From Erwinia aphidicola (lineage in GTDB: Bacteria > Pseudomonadota > Gammaproteobacteria > Enterobacterales > Enterobacteriaceae), in assembly GCF_014773485.1 (NCBI RefSeq), contig NZ_JACXBP010000004.1, forward strand, positions 1-64,000: DNA of 64,000 nucleotides, in the 5' to 3' direction. Both the position numbers and the translations under genes were made by a program. Of the stretch, positions 57,582-64,000 are shown one piece after another. The notes below the pieces were generated by a model. It was not told where the DNA came from, did no database searches, and saw only the letters and a list, made by a program, of their open reading frames with translations. How positions within the stretch are numbered: position 1 is the first letter of the stretch; each line of letters opens with the position of its first letter.

Positions 57582-60353
57582 ATGAAACGCATTGATGTGG
57601 TCTGCAAGGAGTTGGAGCGTCTGACGCTGCAAGCGGGAAATCCACAGGCAACCGCACAAAAAATCGGCCTCAACCTGGGCCTGGCGCGTAACTCCGTTAG
57701 CAAAGAGCTTAACCAGCTGTGGGGTGAAGGCCGGGCAATCAAGATTAAATCCCGCCCGGTCTATTTTCTGCATCGTGCGTCACTGGAGGCCCAGGCCGGG
57801 CAGCCACTCCCCGCGGAATTCAGCGATCTCGATGCTCTGAATCAGCGCTTAAACCCGCATACCGTTGTCGTCAGCGATCCTTTTCAGGCCATGATTGGCC
57901 ATCAGCGCAGCCTGCGCAGCGCCATTGAAAAAGCCAAAGCCGCCGTGCTCTATCCTGCCGGGCTGCATGTGCTGCTGACCGGGCCTTCAGGCGTGGGGAA
58001 AACCTGGTTTGCCGAGCTGATGCACCAGTTCGCCAGCCATCATCAGCCGGGCATTGCTCTGCCGTTCATCTACTTCAACTGTGCGGAGTATGCGCATAAC
58101 CCGGAGCTGCTTTCATCCCACCTGTTTGGCCATCGCCAGGGAGCCTTCACCGGTGCGGGCAAAGATAAGGTCGGGCTGGTGGCGCAGGCTGACGGCGGCT
58201 ATCTGCTGCTGGACGAGATCCATCGCCTGCCATATGAGGGGCAGGAAAAGCTGTTCTCCCTGCTGGACCGCAACGAATATCGGGCATTGGGTTCGAGTGG
58301 GGAGGCGCAGCGAGTCAACATTCGCCTGATCTGCACCACCACTGAAGCGGTGGATTCGGCACTTTTACGCACCTTTATGCGCCGTATTCAGGTCAGCATT
58401 ACGCTCCCCGCCCTGCGTGAACGGTCACTGGAAGAGCAGATTGAACTGAGCAGCTTTTTTCTCCAGCGTGAAAGTGCCAAAACGGCACGTACGCTGCGGG
58501 TGGATAAGACGCTGATGCAGTGGCTGCTGGCGAAGCCGCTTGCCGGAAATGTCGGCCAACTGAAAAGTGATATTCAGTTTATCTGCGCCCAGGCCTGGGC
58601 GGCGGATATCGCACAGCCGCAAGGGGCACTGACGCTGGATAAACGCTTTGCCCTACCGGCCGTGGTACCTTCTGCGGCGCTGCGTCAGCGCATTGATGCG
58701 CTGTTTGCCGACCGCCCATGGCTGGAGATTGGTGCCCGGACCAGGGTCCCGTCATCTGCCGCGCTGCCCGATGCCCTCGAACAGGAAGAGAGCGATCATT
58801 TTTATCACTTCCTCACCCGCGAATATGTCAGCCTGCGCAACAGTAATGTTCCGGCGCTGGAAACGCTGGCAATTCTGAAAAACAAGCTGTGCTCAATATT
58901 TAAGTACGGCCTCTACAGCCGCGACAGCGCCACCATCGGCATTAACGCTCAGCTGGAGCAGCGGCTTTCGGCTCTCATCCAGCGCATTGAGCGGATCACC
59001 GGTTTCAGCCTGCCGGAGAACATGATTAATCATCTGCGTAAGCATATTCTGGTGCTGCTGGACTACGTGCAGCGTGGGATGATCCCGCAGTTATACTCCT
59101 CCAGCCTGATCCTCGACCACTGCCAGGATGAATACCCGCACGCGGTACAGCTGGCGCGCTTTATCGAAGAAGCCTTTGCCATCCAGTGCCCATCCACCGA
59201 GATCGTCTATCTCTGCCTGTTCCTCAAAGCCTGCCGTCAGTACCGCGAACAGCTGGCAACCAGCCCGGATCTCGGCGCGATCCTGATCGCCCACGGTGCA
59301 ACGACGGCGACCAGCATGGCGCAGTATGCCAACCAGGTGCTGGAACAGGATCTGTTTAGCGCCATTGATATGCCGTTTGAGCAATCGGTGCACGACACGT
59401 TGGATCAACTGACGCAGCGTATCCGTCAGCGCGGCTATGGTCGCCTGATCCTGATGGTAGATATGGGATCGCTGGTGCATTTTGCCAGCACCGTCAGCCA
59501 GCTATTCAATATCGATGTGCTGCTGCTGCCGTGCATCAGCCTGAGCAGCCTGCTTGAAGTGGGGTTGGATCTGACCTACGACACGCGTGAGCTCACGCAG
59601 CTGCATCAGCTGATGGAGGACAAAGGTATTGACTGCCAGCTGTGTACCCCGGAGCAGGTGGCGGGCGGCCGGGTGCTGGTGGTTTCCTGCATTACCGGCA
59701 TGGGCACGGCGGAGAAGATCCGCAAAGTCTTACAGGAGAGCTTCGGCGAACTGATGGGGCAGGATTCACGACTGCTGATGCTCGACTATGGCGAAGTGCG
59801 CAGCCTTGAGCGCCTGCGGCAGTCACTACAGCCCGGAGAGCGGCTGGTGGGCATTGTCGGCACCTTCCAGCCGGGGCTGCCGGATATTCCGTTTATCTCG
59901 CTGGAGGAGCTGTTTTCTGAGCAGGGGCCGGAGCTGATCCTCGGCCTGTTTGACCCGGATTTGCACCGCGCCGAGCGCCGTCAGGAGGTGGAGCGCTGCG
60001 CGCTGCGTTTTGTCAGCGCGCTGACGCTGGAGAGCATTATCAACCAGATTTCGCTGCTTAACCCGCGCCGCATCCTGCAGGAGATGGAGCAGATTTTACA
60101 GCAGCTGTGCCAGCAGCTGGATATCAGCCCGGGCCGCCAGGTGACACTTCGTTTCCTGATCCACTGCTGTTGTATGGTTGAGCGTATCGTGATTAGCCGC
60201 AAACCGTTACAGATGACGCTGGAAAGCGCCAGCGGGCAGGAGAAAGCGGCGATAAATGTCATCAAAAGCCAGTTTGCCGTGATTGAAGCGGCATATTCTA
60301 TTCAGCTATCCGATGCTGAATACCACTATATCTATCAATTGCTGTACAGCTGA
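57582..60353 (+). CDS. dgaR: Sigma-54-dependent PTS operon activator, DgaR/LevR type
   Basis: This 923-aa regulator has an N-terminal DNA-binding helix-turn-helix (about residues 15-60), a sigma-54 AAA+ domain with Walker A GPSGVGKT (134-141), GAFTGA loop (187-192) and YLLLDE (207-212), then PTS control domains. These are a first PRD, an EIIA-Man-like domain with His571 in LIAHGATTAT, an EIIB-like domain with the Cys in VVSCITGMGTAEK, and a second PRD. Such proteins switch on mannose-family PTS operons according to phosphorylation. It lies 108 bp before the operon it probably controls. The DgaR name rests on the downstream genes. Confidence 0.88.
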   Translation: MKRIDVVCKELERLTLQAGNPQATAQKIGLNLGLARNSVSKELNQLWGEGRAIKIKSRPVYFLHRASLEAQAGQPLPAEFSDLDALNQRLNPHTVVVSDPFQAMIGHQRSLRSAIEKAKAAVLYPAGLHVLLTGPSGVGKTWFAELMHQFASHHQPGIALPFIYFNCAEYAHNPELLSSHLFGHRQGAFTGAGKDKVGLVAQADGGYLLLDEIHRLPYEGQEKLFSLLDRNEYRALGSSGEAQRVNIRLICTTTEAVDSALLRTFMRRIQVSITLPALRERSLEEQIELSSFFLQRESAKTARTLRVDKTLMQWLLAKPLAGNVGQLKSDIQFICAQAWAADIAQPQGALTLDKRFALPAVVPSAALRQRIDALFADRPWLEIGARTRVPSSAALPDALEQEESDHFYHFLTREYVSLRNSNVPALETLAILKNKLCSIFKYGLYSRDSATIGINAQLEQRLSALIQRIERITGFSLPENMINHLRKHILVLLDYVQRGMIPQLYSSSLILDHCQDEYPHAVQLARFIEEAFAIQCPSTEIVYLCLFLKACRQYREQLATSPDLGAILIAHGATTATSMAQYANQVLEQDLFSAIDMPFEQSVHDTLDQLTQRIRQRGYGRLILMVDMGSLVHFASTVSQLFNIDVLLLPCISLSSLLEVGLDLTYDTRELTQLHQLMEDKGIDCQLCTPEQVAGGRVLVVSCITGMGTAEKIRKVLQESFGELMGQDSRLLMLDYGEVRSLERLRQSLQPGERLVGIVGTFQPGLPDIPFISLEELFSEQGPELILGLFDPDLHRAERRQEVERCALRFVSALTLESIINQISLLNPRRILQEMEQILQQLCQQLDISPGRQVTLRFLIHCCCMVERIVISRKPLQMTLESASGQEKAAINVIKSQFAVIEAAYSIQLSDAEYHYIYQLLYS

Positions 60354-60417
60354 GACCAACAATGGCGGGCCTCAGCGCCCGCTATGACCCTTCATCCAGC
60401 CCGCGTGACACATTCTC

Positions 60418-60433
60418 TGGCACAGCCGTTGCA
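60418..60433 (+). promoter_or_regulatory. Sigma-54 promoter of the dgaABCDE operon
   Basis: TGGCAC-AGCCG-TTGCA is an exact match to the fixed positions TGGCAC and TTGCA with correct spacing (GG at 60419-60420, GC at 60431-60432). It lies 28 bp before the first PTS gene and directly after the AAA+ activator gene, as expected for a LevR/DgaR-controlled operon. Transcription should start near 60444. Confidence 0.9.
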
Positions 60434-60461
60434 ATAGTGACCTCACCACAATACTGAGCGG

Positions 60462-60893
60462 ATGAATCACGTGACGGAAAACAAAACGGCTTTGCCTGAA
60501 ATACTCATTTTGACCCACGGTGGCTGGGGCGCGGAGCTGTGTAACAGCCTGCGCATGGTCGTCGGTGACATTGCCGGGGTGCATACCCTGGCCCTGATGC
60601 CGGTGGATACCTTCAGCGACTTCTACCAGTCGGTGCAGCAGGTGGTGGCGAAGATGCCGGTCGGTTCGCTGATCCTGACTGATTTTATCGGCGGCACCAC
60701 CTCAAATGTCGCCGCCCGTGTCAGCCTCGACCATCCTATCGCGGTGGTCTGCGGGCTGAACGCCACGCTGCTGCTGCAGGCGCTGGACCTGCGCGAGCAG
60801 GGCACCCTCACCACGCAGGTTGCCGGGCTGGTTGAAGCCGGGCGCGAAAGCTGCCGCGACGTGGCGGCTCATATTCAACGACAACAACCTTAA
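60462..60893 (+). CDS. dgaA: PTS mannose-family EIIA component
   Basis: This 143-aa cytoplasmic phosphocarrier takes phosphate from HPr on the His of ILTHGGWGAEL (near residue 19) and passes it to EIIB. GSLILTDFIGGTTSNVAARV and AVVCGLNATLLLQAL are typical of the EIIA-Man fold. The ATG at 60462 has only a weak ribosome site; a GTG three codons later is an alternative. It is the first gene after the sigma-54 promoter. Confidence 0.88.
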   Translation: MNHVTENKTALPEILILTHGGWGAELCNSLRMVVGDIAGVHTLALMPVDTFSDFYQSVQQVVAKMPVGSLILTDFIGGTTSNVAARVSLDHPIAVVCGLNATLLLQALDLREQGTLTTQVAGLVEAGRESCRDVAAHIQRQQP

Positions 60894-60915
60894 CCATCAC
60901 CCAGGGAGCATTCTC

Positions 60916-61401
60916 ATGGCCACAATTACTTTATGCCGAATCGACAGCCGCCTGATCCACGGACAGGTGGTGACTAAATGGGTTGGACAGTCGCAGTCCA
61001 ACCGTATTGCGGTGGTCAGCGACGAGCTGGAAGCCGACCCGTTTATGAAAAATATCTATCTGATGGCCGCACCGCCGAGTGTCAAAGTGGACTGCTACAG
61101 CAACAGCAGCTTTGCCGCAGCCTGGCAGGAAAACCAGCTGGGTGAGGGCAACGTGCTGGTGCTGTTCCCGTCGCTGGCAGCGGTACTGGAAGCGGTACAG
61201 CAGGGCTTCTCGGTCGCGGCTATCCAGGTTGGCGGTCTCGGCGGTGGGCCGAAGCGCAAAGCGGTGTTCCAGAACATTACGCTGGATGATGCTGACGTGG
61301 CGATCCTCGGCGATCTGCAGGCAAAAGGGATCAAGGTCCTGTTCCAGACCATTCCGGAAGATAAGCCGCAGTCGCTGGACGATATCCTGAAAAAATACTA
61401 A
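60916..61401 (+). CDS. dgaB: PTS mannose-family EIIB component
   Basis: This 161-aa cytoplasmic component has the phosphorylated His in the signature CRIDSRLIHGQVVTKW (His near residue 15), which hands phosphate to the incoming sugar. FMKNIYLMAAPPSVKV and GGLGGGPKRKAVFQNI follow the family. The start at 60916, behind AGGGAG, is preferred over an in-frame ATG inside dgaA. It lies 22 bp after dgaA. Confidence 0.92.
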   Translation: MATITLCRIDSRLIHGQVVTKWVGQSQSNRIAVVSDELEADPFMKNIYLMAAPPSVKVDCYSNSSFAAAWQENQLGEGNVLVLFPSLAAVLEAVQQGFSVAAIQVGGLGGGPKRKAVFQNITLDDADVAILGDLQAKGIKVLFQTIPEDKPQSLDDILKKY

Positions 61402-61425
61402 GCCTCTCACTGTAAGGAGCACGCT

Positions 61426-62178
61426 ATGGATACGTTATGGATCGCTGTCTGTATGGGGTTGTACTACTGGTTTGCCCGCCTGCGGCTCGGCTACTCCTTC
61501 TCGGGAATGCTGGTGCAGCCGATTGTGATTGCGGTGTTTGTTGGTCTGATCCTCGGCAATATGCAGACGGCGATGATTATTGGCGCCGGGATGCAGCTGG
61601 TGTATCTCGGCGTCACCTCGACGCCCGGCGGTAATGTGCCGTCTGACCCTGCACTGGCTGCCTGTATCTCGATCCCGATAGCGGTACAGGCCGGTATGGA
61701 GCCGAATCTCGCCATCGCGCTGGCGATTCCGTTCGGCGTGATCGGGGTGTTCCTCGACCAGCTGCGCCGCACGCTGAATGCCGCCTGGGTCCACATGGCG
61801 GACGCCCACGCAGAGGAGGCAAATATCGGCGGCATTATGCGCTGTGCCTTCCTCTGGCCCGCGCTACTCGGGCTGGTTATCCGCTTCCCGGTGGTGTTTG
61901 CGGCCAACTATTTTGGCCAGAACGTGGTGGAAAAATTTCTCGCGCTGATGCCGCACTGGCTGACGCATTCGTTTGAAATTATGGGCGGCATCCTGCCCGC
62001 GCTCGGCTTCGCCATCACCATAATGATGATTGGTAAAAAGAGCCTGCTGCCGTGGTTTATTGGCGGATTCTTCGCGGTGCTGTACCTGAAGGTCGATATC
62101 ATGGCGATGGCGATTTTCGGCACCTGCGTCGCGTTCCTGATTAAAGGCCTGGGAAAAACAGAAGGGGCTTCCTCATGA
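61426..62178 (+). CDS. dgaC: PTS mannose-family EIIC component
   Basis: This 250-aa membrane component forms the sugar path with EIID. About seven hydrophobic segments are visible. GAGMQLVYLGVTSTPGGNVPSD near residues 47-70 is the family signature. It has a GGAG ribosome site and overlaps dgaD by 4 bp (ATGA), so translation is coupled. Confidence 0.92.
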   Translation: MDTLWIAVCMGLYYWFARLRLGYSFSGMLVQPIVIAVFVGLILGNMQTAMIIGAGMQLVYLGVTSTPGGNVPSDPALAACISIPIAVQAGMEPNLAIALAIPFGVIGVFLDQLRRTLNAAWVHMADAHAEEANIGGIMRCAFLWPALLGLVIRFPVVFAANYFGQNVVEKFLALMPHWLTHSFEIMGGILPALGFAITIMMIGKKSLLPWFIGGFFAVLYLKVDIMAMAIFGTCVAFLIKGLGKTEGASS

Positions 62179-63032
62179 GCAATACCGCTATTCCACAAGA
62201 GCTGCTGGATCGCGCTCGCGCAAGCAAAACGCTGACGCGCCGAGACATCACCAAAGCCTGGTTTATCTACTGGCTGGGTGCGGAGGTTTCAAACTCTTAT
62301 GAACGCTTACAGAGCCTGATTTTTTGCGCCTCCATGACGCCGATCATCAAGAAACTCTATCCTGAAAAAGAGGAGCGGGCTGAGGCGTTGAAACGCCATC
62401 TGAATTTCTTCAACAGCGAGCAGACCTTCGGCGCGGTGATCCAGGGCGTGGCGATCGCGATGGAAGAGCAGAAAACCCGAGGCGAAGCGATCTCCGATGC
62501 CTCAATCACCGGGATCAAGACCGGGTTGATGGGGCCGCTAGCGGGGATCGGCGACTCGGTGATCTGGGCCGCAGTGATGCCGCTGCTGATCGCGATCTTT
62601 ATCCCGTTTGCCGCCAACGGCAGCGCGTTCGGCGGCATTATGCCACTGATGCTGTATACCGCCATCACCCTGGCGGTGAGCTATGGGCTGGCACATAAAG
62701 GCTATACGCTGGGGCGCGAGTCGATCATCGGGCTGTTGCAGGGGGGCAGGATCAAAGAGCTGATCTACGGTGCCAACGTGCTGGGATTGATCATGATGGG
62801 GGCGCTGTCCGCCAGCTACGTGAAGATCACCACGCCGTTTAAGATCGTCGCTCTTGAAGGATCGGAAGTGGTATTTCAGCAGATCCTCGATTCGATCGCC
62901 CCGGGCCTGCTGCCACTGGCGGCGGTATTTTCCATCTATTTCTACCTGGTGAAAAAAGGGCCGCGTTACACCACTATTCTGCTGTCGGTGGTGGTGATTA
63001 GCCTGCTCGGCTCACTAACCGGTTTGTTATAA
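62175..63032 (+). CDS. dgaD: PTS mannose-family EIID component
   Basis: This 285-aa component begins with a cytoplasmic amphipathic part (LTRRDITKAWFIYWLGAEVSNSYERLQ) and has several membrane helices in the C-terminal third. IKTGLMGPLAGIGDSVIWAAVMPLL is the EIID hallmark. The four-base overlap with dgaC and the 10-bp gap to dgaE place it inside the operon. Confidence 0.92.
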   Translation: MSNTAIPQELLDRARASKTLTRRDITKAWFIYWLGAEVSNSYERLQSLIFCASMTPIIKKLYPEKEERAEALKRHLNFFNSEQTFGAVIQGVAIAMEEQKTRGEAISDASITGIKTGLMGPLAGIGDSVIWAAVMPLLIAIFIPFAANGSAFGGIMPLMLYTAITLAVSYGLAHKGYTLGRESIIGLLQGGRIKELIYGANVLGLIMMGALSASYVKITTPFKIVALEGSEVVFQQILDSIAPGLLPLAAVFSIYFYLVKKGPRYTTILLSVVVISLLGSLTGLL

Positions 63033-63042
63033 GGAGCGCCTC

Positions 63043-64000
63043 ATGACAGGGAATATCTATCAAAGTCTGGGCCTGAAAAGGGTGATTAACGCCTGCGGAA
63101 AAATGACCATCCTCGGCGTTTCCAGCGTGCCCGCCAGCGTAATGGCGGCGGTGGCGCAGGCCGCAGGCAGCTTTGTTGAAATTGATGCGCTGGTGGATCG
63201 CGTGGGCGAGCGGGTGTCTGAGTTTACCGGCGGGCAGGACAGCTACGTGACCTCCTGCGCCACGGCGGGCATTGCCATTGCCGTCGCGGCGGCGGTCAGC
63301 CGCGGCGAGCCGGATCGCGTGGCGCAGCTGCCGGACAGCAGCGGCATGGCGAATGAGGTTGTGATGCTGCGCGGGCATAACGTTGATTATGGCGCCTCGA
63401 TAATGAGCGCCATCCGCCTGGGGGGCGGGCGCATTGTTGAAGTGGGGCACAGTAATCTGGCCTACCTGTGGCAGCTGGAAAAAGCCGTTACGCCACAGAC
63501 CGCCGCGCTGCTGTATGTGAAGTCGCACCATGCGGTACAGAAAGGGATGCTGACGCTGGAGACCTTCGTTGAGGTGGCGCGCAGCCACCGGCTGCCGCTG
63601 ATTGTCGATGCGGCGGCGGAAGAGGACCTGCGGCGCTACGTAGCGGCCGGGGCTGATATGGTGATCTACAGCGGGGCGAAGGCGTTTAACGCGCCCACCT
63701 CGGGTTTTATTACCGGGGGTAAGCAGGGGATCGGCTGGTGTAAGGCGCAGCATAACGGCATTGCGCGGGCGATGAAGATTGGTAAGGAAAATATGGTCGG
63801 TCTGGTGAAGGCGCTGGAGCTGTATCACCAGGATCAGAATCATGCATCGGCGGATGCGCTGCTGCCGGCAGTGGCGGCAATCAACGCGCTGACGGGCTTT
63901 GCCGCCGATATTGAACAGGATGAGGCCGGGCGTGCTATCTGGCGCATTCGTATCACCGTGGATGCCGTGCTGCTGGGGCTGAATGCACGCGAAGTGGTCG
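63043..64000 (+). CDS. dgaE: D-glucosaminate-6-phosphate ammonia-lyase-like enzyme (3' truncated by window)
   Basis: The reading frame starts at ATG 63043 behind AAGGAG and is open to the window end (319 codons). It is a fold-type I PLP enzyme of the SelA-like/DgaE group: it opens LKRVINACGKMTILGVSS, has TSCATAGIAIAVAAAV, the carboxylate-site VDAAAEEDL and the PLP lysine Lys213 in YSGAKAFNAPTSGF. In Salmonella, as I recall it, DgaE removes ammonia from D-glucosaminate 6-phosphate to give 2-keto-3-deoxygluconate 6-phosphate, and DgaF, an aldolase, follows. The aldolase would be expected just beyond the window. Confidence 0.85.
   Translation, partial: MTGNIYQSLGLKRVINACGKMTILGVSSVPASVMAAVAQAAGSFVEIDALVDRVGERVSEFTGGQDSYVTSCATAGIAIAVAAAVSRGEPDRVAQLPDSSGMANEVVMLRGHNVDYGASIMSAIRLGGGRIVEVGHSNLAYLWQLEKAVTPQTAALLYVKSHHAVQKGMLTLETFVEVARSHRLPLIVDAAAEEDLRRYVAAGADMVIYSGAKAFNAPTSGFITGGKQGIGWCKAQHNGIARAMKIGKENMVGLVKALELYHQDQNHASADALLPAVAAINALTGFAADIEQDEAGRAIWRIRITVDAVLLGLNAREVV

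Overview
This is chromosomal DNA from a gamma-proteobacterium of the order Enterobacterales, most likely Erwiniaceae (Erwinia/Pantoea-like). Fis, MreB, the ribosomal proteins L13 and S9, SspA and ZapG are close to the E. coli proteins as I remember them, and gene order largely follows the E. coli rrnD-to-mtgA segment. Differences include a type II dehydroquinase (aroQ) in front of accBC, an lpxP-like gene where E. coli has acrEF, and a replaced glutamate synthase locus. No genus was confirmed by search.

Layout. (1) 1-450: tail of an rrnD-type operon, 5S rRNA, tRNA-Thr(GGT), 5S rRNA and a terminator. (2) 500-5050: minus-strand yhdZYXW polar amino-acid ABC transporter behind a predicted sigma-54/NtrC control region. 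(3) 5050-13000: lpxP-like acyltransferase, dusB-fis, prmA, panF, yhdT, accC, accB, aroQ, all on the minus strand. (4) 13200-15950: msrPQ methionine sulfoxide repair and the quinone reductase-like acuI. (5) 16150-28650: csrD, mreBCD, maf, rng, yhdP, tldD on the plus strand. (6) 28700-34950: aaeR / aaeXAB efflux, a succinate-semialdehyde dehydrogenase family gene and a barstar-like yhcO. (7) 35000-45300: three tandem yhcN-type genes, argR, mdh, degS, degQ, zapG, zapE, rplM-rpsI, sspAB. (8) 45300-52640: a two-gene unit encoding an enlarged GltB-like glutamate synthase (1843 aa) and a CysJ-like NADPH diflavin reductase. (9) 53600-57480: arcB, the sRNA ArcZ on the opposite strand overlapping the arcB 3' end, and mtgA. 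(10) 57580-64000: a sigma-54-dependent mannose-family PTS operon for an amino sugar acid, most likely D-glucosaminate (dgaR, dgaABCD, dgaE), running off the window.

The most interesting item is region 8. At the place and orientation where E. coli has gltBD, divergent from arcB, the window has a GltB with an insertion of about 100 residues, a C-terminal extension of about 190 residues and an altered 3Fe-4S motif. No gltD follows it. Instead, 35 bp downstream, there is a CysJ paralogue with no cysI beside it. The simplest reading is a glutamate synthase in which a CPR/CysJ-type flavoprotein replaces the beta subunit. That is inference from gene order and domains.

Nitrogen control recurs: sigma-54 -24/-12 promoters precede the yhdWXYZ operon and the dga operon, and an NtrC-type palindrome lies in the long arcB-gltB gap. 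Repeats include two ERIC elements in opposite orientation, an inverted REP-like pair between tldD and aaeR, and a perfect 34-bp palindrome downstream of accC.
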